Origin: Alopecurus myosuroides
Lineage: Eukaryota > Streptophyta > Magnoliopsida > Poales > Poaceae
DNA length: 64,000 nt
NCBI GenBank assembly: GCA_028641055.1
Contig: CM054060.1
Location: 292,998,660 to 293,062,659 of the forward strand
Direction: 5' to 3'
In this document: in pieces, positions 47,725-59,400 of the stretch
Layout of the letters: each line of letters opens with the position of its first letter
How positions within the stretch are numbered: the stretch's first letter is position 1
Made by a program: the position numbers and the translations under genes
Notes under the pieces: generated by a model
The model's database searches: none
The model's input: only the letters and a program-made list of their open reading frames with translations
Told to the model about the DNA's origin: nothing

Positions 47725-50700
47725 TGTCACACCCCACTTTTTGGAAACCAACAAAGTGCAGTTGTGGGAAATTCAAAAATTAGGGCCAACAAAAACTTTT
47801 TAAATGCTTAACTATTAATCTTGTTTCACCTCTCTCTGCCTTGTTTGACTTGAGTGTTGGTGTTGGAACCAACCAAGATAAAATGGTTACATAAATAACC
47901 AGAATTAATATGAACCTACTTTATGAAAAAACTCCTTTAATGGTTTGTCTTAATCACTAACCTTCTTTAAAACACTTGAGGGAAAATTGCAAGAAGTTAA
48001 ATTATAGAAATCTCTTGCTTGAGTGAACTTTTTAGGCCTTGTTATTATATGCTTGAGAGGTGACCTCATCTTGTTTTTGCCTCAAAGTATTTATAACTAT
48101 CGTGAGGATTGTGAGTTGTTTCAATTAATAAGATCTACAAATAACAAAGCCCTTACATAAGTAGCATGTTATATCCTATTTCTATCTCATCTTATGTTCT
48201 CTTTAACCTCTCTAGTTTGGCCTCCTGCCATAAGGAGAAATCCTGATCTTTGACCAATATACCATCATGGATATAATGGTACCTATCTACGAACCCTGTC
48301 CTTATGTTTTTATTTGAATATTAAACCCATTCACTTTCCTTCCAAAGCCCTCTTGAGGTTTTTCCAACAAATAGGATCATGTCCCTGTTATCATGATGCT
48401 TTTGATAAGCCTTCCTAAAAATCACTCCTATCCTTTTTATCTAACTCAATCTTACCTTGTCATCTTCATGACTTTTACATCATATTCATGTGATCCATTT
48501 TTGTTTCCCATGACCATGTGATTTATCCTCTCTCTGGGATTTTGGCTTATTAAATAAATTCCTGTTATCATCCTTTTGCACTTGGTATCTCAAATATTTT
48601 CTAAAGGGGTTGTTTATTAAAAATCACCTTTGTGACCTATATTATGTACCCTCCCAACCCAACTCAAAAATACTTGGTTTATAAACATTTCCCTTTTTTA
48701 TAAATGCTATTTTCCAAAAGGCCAGAAATGCACTTTTAATGTTTTTGTTAATAAAAGTATTTATAAAAATTTTGCGAAAATTCCATAACATTACTATGGT
48801 CATATGTGACCTATATTTCCAAAAACATTTGCTTGTCATTTTCAAATTTTTGGATAAAACATCCAAAAACAGTTTCAGCACTTTTTGAATTTCCAAAATT
48901 TTGTGAAACAAATGTTTTCAGAAAATTTGGGGACCACGACCCCTAGACTCCTATTTTGATTCTATATCCATTACACATGTGTTCAAACATATCTTCTATA
49001 CAAAATTTTGGAGAAAACATTTGAAAATAGAAACAACAGTTTTTTGGAAAATTGAAGGTTTCAAAGAAAACAATTTAAGAAAAGTGGGAGACCACCACTA
49101 CCCGACTCCAAATTTCATTTCCTACCTCATAGACTTATTTTCATGCATGTGTTCTGGTCAAGATTTTGAAGAAACCCAGCACAAACACTTTCTGATCAAT
49201 TTTCAAAAGAGACCTTTAGGGGATATTTTTCCTTCCTCTTCACTCCCATTGGATTCCCTAGCTGCTTAGTCACCTGGACCCCACTCCCTTGACTTCCTGG
49301 ACGAAATGGCATGCCCATCCCTTTCCACATCACCACCACATGGCTTAGACTCTAAGCAATGGCATGGGCTCACATGCCACAGCCCTCCCCCATACCTTGC
49401 TGCCTCCATGGACCCCACCTTATAGAAGAGTTGACCTCCACTAGCTCGAAGAGACGTTTCCCCACTCCCTGGTCCCTCTCCTCCCTCTCTACTTCGTATC
49501 AAACACCTACGGGCTGTGAGAGAGCACCCACTCCCCCACCTCCCTAGATCTCCTCTGCCCGAGCCCTTGTGGCATTATCACCTCCTCACCACCGCACGCC
49601 CCCTGGACAAGGTCCCCTTGGCCCTCGTCTCGTCGAGCCTGCTCGCCCACGCCGCGGTGACCACCATGGACGCCTTGGCGCCGCTCTCTGCGAGCAGAGC
49701 ATCCCGAGCCTTTATCGTGCGCTCCACCTTGCCATTCCCCCTACTCTTCACCTAAATCGGTGCACTGCACCAAAACCCCTCTCTGTTTGGACAACCACCG
49801 CCGAAATCAGACCCTCCCATCCCGCCGGCAAGCTCCGCGTCGAACCCCGGGTACCGGCCGTTTACGAGGGCCCCGTCTCCCTCCCTACCTTCCTTGGGAA
49901 CCCTTGGTGCGCATGCCCCCTCCAATTTGGAGTTCTACCCCTCGGAATCACCTCTCCGTCGTCATCCTTCGTCCGTGGCCACCGCGCCCGACGAACTCCT
50001 CGTTTCGACCTCCTCCTTCTGAAATCAAGGCGAGCATCGGCCGCGTCTCGTCCCTTCGGTCCTCCTGGTGCTCCTCTCGTTTCCAGGGAGCCACGAGAGG
50101 CACCGGCAGCAAGGACGGACCTCCGCAGTGGCGGCCGGAGCAGACTCCGCCGTCTGTTACGGTCCCCGCCGATCCCCTCCTGCGTGGACGCCTCCTGGCC
50201 GTCCGATCTAGATCGGACGGGGGCGTACCCCTTTGTTTCGCGGCCCGCTGGCGGCTGGGCCCTTCGGTCCCGCCTGTCAGCCGTTTGACTTCGCGTCCAG
50301 CGCGGGAAGCGCTCGTGGGCCGGCCCAGCTCCTCGACCCCGGCCTCGGCGTAGCAACCGCGGCAGATCTTGCCCGTTAACCTTTTGATCCTGCAGGTTGC
50401 TTGTTTACTTTTTTTTTCTCTGCAGATCTATTTCAGCATATTACTTTAATTCGAAATGAAAGTGAAAACGAGTAAAATTAGCCAAACCAAAAATCACAGA
50501 GATGGACATACAAATTATTAACCACCTCCAATTTTGTGATATATTGTGAGAGAACTATTAAAAATGGCAGAAGCACTCTGTTTCACCATTTTAATCATAA
50601 CTTGAGTTTTAAATGGCAAAATTTTGCAAACCAAATTGTTCTGAGTAGCCCTTGGGTAGATCTATCAGTGAGACTTGACCTTGCATCAAGGTGAACTACC

Positions 50701-53700
50701 AGTTGGAAATGCCATCCAATTTGGTAAAATACCAGTAGCCATTTCTAAGATTTTTAGGGAGAGTTTAAGAATGAATTTTGATGTGAATCCAATTGGATGA
50801 GCTTGTGTGTGATTAGATCTATGTAATCCTAGAATTTCATAAGTTTTATAGCTCTATATTATTTTTGGTGTGCATTTCTAGAAACAACACTTTTCTGTTT
50901 ATTTTGAATCTTGTGTGTTTGATTTAAAATAAATGATTGTTTGTTAGAAACTTGTTTCCAAGCATGAGTAGATGTGTTGGTCACTGTTATTAAGTGTTTT
51001 CTTTCATTACTAGTATGTTAGGAAGATTGTGCATGATTGAAAAAAAACAATTAGAAATAGAATTAGTTTCTTATTGTTTTCTAGTATTTTTGTGGACTAG
51101 ATGTTGTGAGCTAGTTTTGCTATGATTAAATACCTAGGTTTTTGTGATGGTTATGTGAGTCCAGTACCATTTTGGTACTGATGTGGTGATGGTATCACCT
51201 CTGTTAGCTTGCACATTATTTCATAGGAGAGCATGTGTAGCATTGATTGTTTTATTTAGCTATATTGTTTTCACTAGTATGAGTAGTTGTTTTCATAGCA
51301 TTATTTTAAGTATAATTGATTACTAGCATGTGTAAGGTATATGTACTGTTAGTAGGTGTTTTTATTCATGTATCTGTGGTTTAGGAAAAGCTCATGCTTA
51401 TAGTATTGATTGCTCCTCTAGTGTTGCATTAGTGTCCCACTAGATGTTGAGTTGGCTCCATTATTGTTGTCCTTTTATTTCTAGGAGTGTATGATGTTTC
51501 CTAGCATGTTTATAATGTTTTCCTTTCTGTTATTATGGCATATATATTTTATTTGTGTGCATTGATGGGTTGTGGAATGCAATTTATTCCTTAGGGCATG
51601 CTTGTGTAAATTTTCCCTACTAGTATGCTAATAGTTGACTCCTGTTATTATGATATTTTGCTAAGAGTAATGTACCTTGTTGTTATTATGTTTTAGGGTG
51701 TGTTTTATTGACTTGTTACAATTTATTGAGCCACTGGTTTGTTTGGTTACTTTCATTATTGAGTGATTCCTTAGCTTTGGTGTAGACTATAGCTTATTAA
51801 ATAACTAGATAATTCATCTGTGTTTTGTTTGTTTTGTTGTTGGAAAATTGTATGGATGTTTACCTTAGCATAAGTTTGGTGCTAGTGTTATCATTATATT
51901 TAGTAGTACCTTGTTGTATATGCTTAAGGCTAGTGGTAAACTTGTTCGGATTGATTGCTGGTGTTGTTGTTAATACCCACTGCCTTGGGTGTTGCTTTGA
52001 TGATTGATATTACATTGTTTGTTTATGAACACCTTAGTATCCTCACCCTTGTTACCACAAGCTATATTCTTAGCTTCCTTAATATCTTGGTATGATAGTG
52101 GTACACCCACTCAACCTATGATATTGGGATGTGGAATATGGTTTTTCAACCATATGTTTTTCTTGACGATAGTCTTGTACTCTGAGAGTGTGTGAGGCAG
52201 TTCTCTCGATAGCTTATTGGGTGATTACATTAGTATGGGTTACCTTGCTGTAGGTGTTGTATTGATTACTTGATTGTCCTTCTGGATCTGAGTGTGTGTC
52301 TTTTATTATTTTACGTCGTTAGAAAAACGAAGAAGAAGGAGATGGAGTCGTAGAGTTGTGTGTCAAGATCAAGCTATCTCAAGGCCAGGGACACAAAGGG
52401 ATTTAAGGCAAGCCATCCTGATGCTTGCTGATATTACACTTATCATTATCTATCATGCATGTTTTACTTCCGAAAAGTTTTACAAAACTTTTATTTCCAA
52501 AAGAAAACTATTTTTGAAGTGAGTATCACTTCTATTAATATTATATATAGACTATGCCAGTAGTTGATACTTGGTGTTACCAAGCCCATAGCCACCATAT
52601 GGTATTTATTACCATCACATACATTAGTCCCTAAGTGGACACCTAAAAATTGTGTTTTTACAAAACAAAGGCTTTATGAAAAACCCGGAGAAAAGGGGGA
52701 CCCTTATTCTCCAGAGGAATGTGGAAGTGGTCATTTTTGGGAAAAACTCGTTTTCAAAAATGATACATAACCTAGTCTTCGCCGGACAACCTTTACTGTA
52801 CTGCCACTCTACCCCTATATGGGTATGAGGCCTATCTAGATGCTTGAACTTGTTAGTATGTGTCCTATCCCAAGATGCTATAGAGAGGATGATTCTCTGA
52901 ACCGAAGTGTCGCCAGGAGGGAGTAACGGGACATACAAAGTGAGGGATTAAGTTACCCCCCGGAAGCGACAATTGGGTCCCCTGTTTGGCGATGTGTGAC
53001 ATGGTGCCAGGGGTAACAAACCTGATTGAAGGGATAGCCATATACTAGCTTGTGTCAGAGTGGACAGTTAGGATCAAGTCTCTGGTGCTTGCATATCGCT
53101 ATGACGATCCATGGGTGGTCCATGGAAGAGTTTTGGATCTAGTGGATGTGTACACCTCTGCAGAGTACACCTTTTTCGAAGAAGCCGCGTCCTCGGATAT
53201 GGTCAGTTGAATGTCCATGTAGCTAGCATTGTGTAAATGTTTTCAAAAAGGAGTTGAACTTGGGAAGTTCAGAAAGGAAGGAAATCTTGTACTGTGGAGG
53301 TACCAACGATGGAAAGCCAGAAGTTGTTTTACAAAACCAAAAACAAAATGCAAATAAACTTTTCTACTCTAAGCAAGAATTCTGGAAACTGATTCCAAGA
53401 AGTTTTGCAAAGAGAAAAATATTCTATTAATAAAGCTTTACAAAACCTCTTGTACATGTGATATCTAGAAGAGAAATAAAATTATATTATTTTCTTCTGA
53501 AGTATCTTCTTCAACGAAGATACAGATTAATTTGACTACAACTGTGGTGTCATCCCATATGAACACCATTGATAGTGAACCCTATTTATATCCTACCTAT
53601 TCCACCATATAAGCATACTTGCATATTTGGTAAGTTACATGATGGATGTCTTGCTGAGTACATTCAAACGTACTCATTTGGTTTCGCCCCTGGTATCTAC

Positions 53701-54060
53701 TTGCCAGACATCGAGAAGGAATCTCAGAAGGAGGTCAACAAGGAGAAGTACTGCGCTGATGGCCTTGCGAACTAGGATCGTCTCCCAGTCAGCAGCCTGT
53801 AGGTTAAGGCGTGACTTGGGCTCTACCGCGTTTGGTGTGTGTTTAGTCTTCCGATGTATGTGTTGTGTGTTGCCCTGCGTGGCAGCCGTTTAGGCTTGGT
53901 CAAGTGACCATGTCCCTTTTGTAAGTGTTTATGCAACCGTGTAATGGATATTTTATCTGTGTACCAACTTGATATGTTGTTCACGACTGAATTTCCTGGG
54001 ATCGTGAATGTATGCATATCGAAGGTGTCCTTGAACAGTGGTTCTGGGGCGGACCTTACA
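47725..54060 (+). repeat. Element D 5' LTR (6336 bp)
   Basis: TGTCACACCCCAC to GGCGGACCTTACA. A GC-rich block at about 49260-50390 contains long overlapping frames on both strands (up to about 240 codons) that look compositional. Downstream are CAGTACC...GGTACTG (51162-51180), the acceptor-like box ACGTCGTTAG followed by AAAACGAAGAAG (about 52312-52335), an AATAAA at 53475-53480 next to the conserved hairpin (about 53503-53522), and the conserved terminal block ending at 54060. Confidence 0.92.
53475..53480 (+). promoter_or_regulatory. Possible polyadenylation signal in the D LTR
   Basis: AATAAA in a T/A-rich tract just upstream of the conserved hairpin, about 580 bp before the LTR end. It is repeated at 62191-62196 in the other LTR. 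In A the same site reads AATAGA on the sense strand, so its use is unproven. Confidence 0.3.
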
Positions 54061-54064
54061 GAGT

Positions 54065-54076
54065 TGGTATCAGAGC
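54065..54076 (+). promoter_or_regulatory. Primer binding site of element D
   Basis: GAGT then TGGTATCAGAGC directly after the 5' LTR, complementary to initiator tRNA-Met. Confidence 0.9.
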
Positions 54077-55362
54077 TATACTGACTTTAGGAGACCTTAG
54101 TTAGCATGGATGTCAGATAGGAAATAAAAGTATTTTTGGTAAAAATTATAATTACTACCTAAATTGTTTTATCCAAAGAAATCCTAAGCATAGCTCCTAC
54201 TCTCCCTTACTCCCAAAATCATTGCCAAATTTACAACCCCGAGAGTTGGGAGCCAAAAAAAAGAGCATACATGTCCTTTTTCTCCTTTGTTTTCATGGCT
54301 CATGACTCCTTTTTGAAAACAAAATTTAAAGCTTCTTTTGCAAACAAACTTTTCCAAACCAGATTTATGACCTCTGTTTCAAACCAAATTTATGGCTCAA
54401 AACTGTTCAAACAAACTTTTTGAAAACAAAATAGTACACACTTTAGTTTTTTTATAAAGGTTTTCCAAAAAGGTTTTTCTTCTGTCAACTTTCAAAATTA
54501 CCTACTTGACGATTCCCAAGAAGACCTTAGTAATTTGCAACCTGAAGAAGCCAAAGTTTTTCCTTCTATAAAACCTCATCACCCAGGTGTCTTCGATATG
54601 CAAAGAATGAAGATCTGCCACAACCTCTTACACTGAAGTGATCTTACCAATCAAGTCCCTCTCCAACATGAACAAGGTGAAGAAAATCCTCGAGATCAGA
54701 AGAAGTGGCAAGAAATTTTCAAACAACACTGGTTGACTCGGACCCATAGGATGCATAGGTTCTTGCTCAGTTATTTCATCTGAGCTATCCTTTTTCCTCC
54801 GTTTTTCTTTTTAGACGTCTGTTGGTTTTTAAGGTACTTGTTTTGCTTGTTTTTGAGTGCTGATTGTTAAGAATTGTTTGTGATAATTTTTTTTTCTTGC
54901 TCTGTTTTGGTGGAGAAGTTTTCTTTTCTCTGCTTTGAGTGTGAAAAACTTTCCTTTTTTAAAACTGGTTACACTAGTGTTTTCCTCATCCTAACAAAAC
55001 TAGTACAACCACATCGTTTTGTTGCTCAACGCAACCTAGGAGGCTTTGAGCTACCTCTAATTAACCTTCCCAAAAGGGAAAAATCCTCCGAAATACTACG
55101 GGAAATAAAACCCTTCCATGCCTGCCCTGGTGTGATCACACTCTGCACATTGCTTTGCCACAAAACCCCACAAGCAGAAGAATGATCTTCAACAACTACA
55201 AATCTCTCAGGAACTTCAAAGGGATACATTGTTCAAGAAATAACATTACACCTAACAGATAAAAGTTTCAGAAGAGTAAGATACAAGACTGTTTACCAAC
55301 ACAAACCACTACATCTACTCTGGTGTAGACCCTAACATAGCCTATCTATCACTGGTGGGAGC

Positions 55363-55710
55363 CTAGTCTGAAGGTGAGCCACCCTCACCTGATGCAGAAC
55401 CCCGAGTCAGTCGACGACGAAGCCCCTCCATTCCTCCAGGCCTAGTGCCACCAGCGTGAGCCTCACCTGGCGCAACCACCGGCGCCACCGCTCGTCCTTC
55501 CTCCACCACGGTCTTGTTCCTGGCACCATACCACCAGTCGTGGATGCACCAGGAAGCACAGATCATGAACACCAAGATCACCGTGACCCCTCCCACCAGG
55601 CAGCAGCTGAAGAGTAACACGATGAGGAAGTGCTCCAAGAGATCTGCTCGCTCCAGCAGGGTGACATACTCCTTGAAGAAGTCATCGATCGACTGGGAAA
55701 TGAATCCCAT
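55363..55710 (-). CDS. Antisense ORF with a membrane segment, unknown function
   Basis: 115 codons on the strand opposite to element D, ATG at 55710. Residues 10-26 are charged and helical (FFKEYVTLLERADLLEH). Residues 27-52 form one strong hydrophobic segment (FLIVLLFSCCLVGGVTVILV) with Cys 36, 37 and 51, followed by WCIHDWWYGARNK and a Gly/Ala/Arg/Pro-rich basic tail. No signal peptidase-like site is evident, so it would be a small single-pass membrane protein. A TATA box lies about 410 bp upstream on the same strand. Antisense extra ORFs near the 3' end of the interior are known from some plant Gypsy (Tat/Grande-like) elements. It could also be a captured host fragment or chance. Confidence 0.35.
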   Translation of the reverse strand: MGFISQSIDDFFKEYVTLLERADLLEHFLIVLLFSCCLVGGVTVILVFMICASWCIHDWWYGARNKTVVEEGRAVAPVVAPGEAHAGGTRPGGMEGLRRRLTRGSASGEGGSPSD

Positions 55711-56118
55711 CGTGTCGTGCGATTTAGAGAACCTCGGCTACCCTTCTTATAGCAGCGAGAGCAGAGCCCTCTCCTTCGTCAAGCACTACATGGGAAAAGC
55801 CGAAGAATCCAGCGGTAGTGTTTGCAAATGGCGCGAAACCACCGACGCATCCCTCCTCGAGTGGCCAAAGCATCAACATGTCATACTCGCAGCAGTCCCA
55901 CAGCAAGGTGTCAGCCCACCATGGACTCACAATGGGCGGGACACCCTGATGCCAATGGTGTGCTCACCAGATGAGAAGGAAAGGCTAGAAGGAGAAGAAG
56001 AAGGGAGAAGAACATCGACTGCCTAGTGGGCTCGGTCCCACACGTCAGCAAAACACTCGAGAAAAATCTGGGTGCACCTAGCTCCTAGTTTTTCTTTCAA
56101 ATCATGGAAAGATCACTA

Positions 56119-56131
56119 GCTATTTATAGCC
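56119..56131 (-). promoter_or_regulatory. TATA box facing the antisense ORF in D
   Basis: The minus strand reads GGCTATAAATAGC, identical over 13 bases to the TATA region of the Copia LTR (30439-30451). A pyrimidine-rich stretch (about 55975-56025 as CTTCTTCTCC on the minus strand) lies between it and the ORF start, as in plant 5' leaders. Confidence 0.45.
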
Positions 56132-56394
56132 TCTACACCTGCAAAACTAGGCCTATGTGACCACTTATAGGTGGCCAGAATTTTTCTATAAACATTAAAG
56201 TGGAATTTTATTTTGGAGTACCAGAGAAACACATCTTTTATGGATCAAGTTGGCATGCTGACCCTTTCTATGAAAAATTGTTTTGTTTTTCTTGGGTAAA
56301 GAAAATTTTAGCTCCTGACTGTTTTGTGTGGCTGTGTGTTGAGAAAACCCACTCCCTTTCTTCCCCTACGAATCCCGGGGACGAGATTCATTTT

Positions 56395-56408
56395 AAGGGG
56401 GGGAGATC
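56395..56408 (+). promoter_or_regulatory. Polypurine tract of element D
   Basis: AAGGGGGGGAGATC right before the 3' LTR, preceded by GGGGACGAGATTC as in A. It primes plus-strand synthesis. Confidence 0.9.
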
Positions 56409-59400
56409 TGTCACACCCCACTTTTTGGAAACCAACAAAGTGCAGTTGTGGGAAATTCAAAAATTAGGGCCAACAATTTTTTTTTAAATGCTTAACTTTT
56501 AATCTTGTTCACCTCTCTCTACCTTGTTTGACTTGAGTGTTGGTGTTGGAACCAACCAAGATAAAATGGTTACATAAATAACCAGAATTAATATGAACCT
56601 ACTTTATGAAAAAACTCCTTTAATGGTTTGTCTTAATCACTAACCTTCTTTAAAACACTTGAGGGAAAACTCCAAGAAGTTAAAATTATAGAAATCTCTT
56701 GCTTGAGTGAACTTGTTAGGCCTTGTTATTATATGCTTGAGAGGTGACCTCATCTTGTTTTTGCCTCAAAGTATTTATAACTGTTGTGAGGATTGTGAGT
56801 TGTTTCAATTAATAAGATCTACAAATAACAAAGCCCTTACATAAGTAGCATGTTATATCCTATTTCTATCTCATCTTATGTTCTCTTTAACCTCTCTAGT
56901 TTGGCCTCCTGCCATAAGGAGAAATCCTGATCTTTGAACAATATACCATCATGGATATAATGGTACCTATCTATGAACCCTATCCTTATGTTTGTATTTG
57001 AATATTAAACCCATTCACTTTCCTTCCAAAGCCCTCTTGAGGTCTTTCCAACAAATAGGATAATGTCCCTGTTATCATGATGCTTTTGATAAGCCTTCCT
57101 AAAAATCACTCCTATCCTTTTTATCTAACTCAATCTTCTCTTGTCATCTTCATGACTTTTACATCATATTCATGTGATCCATTTTTGTTTCCCATGACCA
57201 TGTGATTTATCCTCTCTCAGGGATTTTGGCTTATTAAATAAATTCCTGTTATCATCCTTTTGCACTTGGTATCTCAAATATTTTCTAAAGGCGTTGTTTA
57301 TTAAAAATCACCTTTGTGACCTATATTATGTACCCTCCCAACCCAACTCAAAAATACTTGGTTTATAAACATTTTCCTATTTATTAAATGTTATTTTCCA
57401 AAAGACCAGAAATGAACTTTTAATGTTTTTGTTAATAAAAGTATTTCTAAAAAATTTGGGAAAATTCCCCAACATTCCTATGGTCATATGTGACCTATAT
57501 ATCCAAAAAATATTGCTTGTCATTTTCAAATTTTTGGAGAAAACATCCAAAAACAGTTTCAGCACTTTTTGAATTTCCAAAATTTTGTGAAACAAATGTT
57601 TTCAGAAAATTTGGGGACCACCACCCCTAGACTCAATTTTTGATTCTCTATCCATTACACATGTGTTCAAACATATCTTCTGTACAAAATTTTGGAGAAA
57701 ACATTTGAAAACAGAAACAGCAGTTTTTGGAAAATTGAAGGTTTCAAAGAAAACAATTTAAGAAAAGTGGGAGACCACCACTACCCTACTCCAAATTTCA
57801 TTTCCTACCTCATAGACTTATTTTCATGCATGTGTTCTGTTCAAGATTTTGAAGAAACCCAGCACAAACACTTTCTGATCAATTTTCAAAAGAGACCTTT
57901 AGGGGATATTTTTCCTTCCTCTTCACTCCCATTGGATTCTCTAGCTGCCTAGTCACCTGGACCCCACTCCCTTGACTTCCTGGACGAAATGTCATGCCCA
58001 TCCCTTTCCACATCACCACCACATGGCTTAGACTCTAAGCAATGGCATGGGCTGACATGCCACATCCCTCCCCCATACCTTGCTGCCTCCATGGACCCCA
58101 CCTTCTAGAAGAGTTGACCTCCACTAGGTCGAAGAGACGTTTCCCCACTTCCTGGTCCCTCTCCTCCCTGTCTACTTCGTATCAAACACCTACGGGCTAT
58201 GAGAGAGCACCCACTCCCCTCACCTCCCTGGATCTCCTCTTCCCGAGCCCTTATGGCATTATCACCTCCTCACCACCGCACGCCCCCTGGACAAGGTCCC
58301 CTTGGCCCTCGTCTCCTCGAGCCTGCTCGCCCACGCTGCGATGACCGCCATGGACGCCTTGGTGCCGCGCTATGCGAGCAGAGCATCCCGAGCCTTTCTC
58401 GTGCGCTCCACCTTGCCATTCCCCCTACTCTTCACCTAAATCGGTGCACTGCACCAAAACCCTCTCTGTTTGGACAACCACCACCGGTATCAGACCCTCT
58501 CATCCCGCCGGCGAGCTCCGCGTCGACCCCCGGGTACCGGCCGTTTCCGAGGGGCCCCGTCTCCCTCCCTACCTTCCTTGGGAACCCTTGGTGCGCATGC
58601 CCCCTCCAATTTGGAGTTCTACCCCTCGGAATCACCTCTCCGTCGTCATCCTTCGTCCGTGGTCGCCGCGCCCGACGAACTCCTTGTTCCGACCTCCTCC
58701 TTCTGAAATCAAGGCGAGCATCGGCTGCGTCTCGTCCCTCTGGTCCTCCTGGTGCTCCTCTCGTTTCCAGGGAGCCACAGGAGGCACCGGCGGCGAGGAC
58801 AGACCTCCGCAGCGGCGGCCGGAGCGGACTCTGCCGTCTGTTATGGTCCCCGTCGATCCCCTCCTCCGTGGACGCCTCCTGGCCGTCCGATCTAGATCGG
58901 ACGGGGGCGTGCCCCTTCGTTCCGCGGCCTGCTGGCGGCTGGGCCCTGCGGTCCCGCCTGTCAGCCGTTTGACTTCGCGTCCAGCGCGGGAAGCGCTCGT
59001 GGGCTGGTCCAGCTCCTCGACCCCGGCCTCGGTGCAGCAACCGCAGGAGATCTGGCCCGTTAACCTTTTGATCCTGCAGGTTGCTTGTTTACTTTTTTAT
59101 CTCTGCAGATCTATTTCAGCATATTACTTTAATTCGAAACAAATATGAAAACGAGTAAAATTTGCCAAACCAAAAATCACAGAGATGGACATACAAATTC
59201 TTAACCACCTCCAACTTGAAGAAATGGATTTTGTGCTATATTTTGAGAGAACTATATAAAAATGGCAGAAGCACTCTGTTTCACCATTTTAATCATAACT
59301 TGAGTTTTAAATGGCCAAATTTTGCAAACCAAATTGTTCTGAGTAGCCCTTGGGTAGATATATCATCGATACTTGACCTTGCATCAAGGTGAACTACCAG

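Larger units (their letters stand above)
54061..56408 (+). other. Interior of element D
   Basis: 2348 bp: PBS and leader (54061-54150, homologous to A and C), then AT-rich non-coding DNA to about 55350. A GC-balanced segment (55360-56130) holding the antisense ORF and its possible promoter follows, then the PPT region. No gag, protease or pol remains. A sense frame of 170 codons at 55514-56026 overlaps the antisense ORF; it has no recognisable domain. Confidence 0.8.

Noticed and set aside
49569..50356. Long overlapping frames in the GC block of LTR D (and 58199-59148)
   Set aside because: Three frames on two strands are open at once and their ends shift between LTR copies. Pro/Arg/Ser-rich composition reflects GC bias.
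55514..56026. 170-codon sense frame in the interior of D
   Set aside because: It overlaps the antisense ORF, has no domain, and no plausible promoter or leader. The antisense frame has a more protein-like hydrophobic profile.
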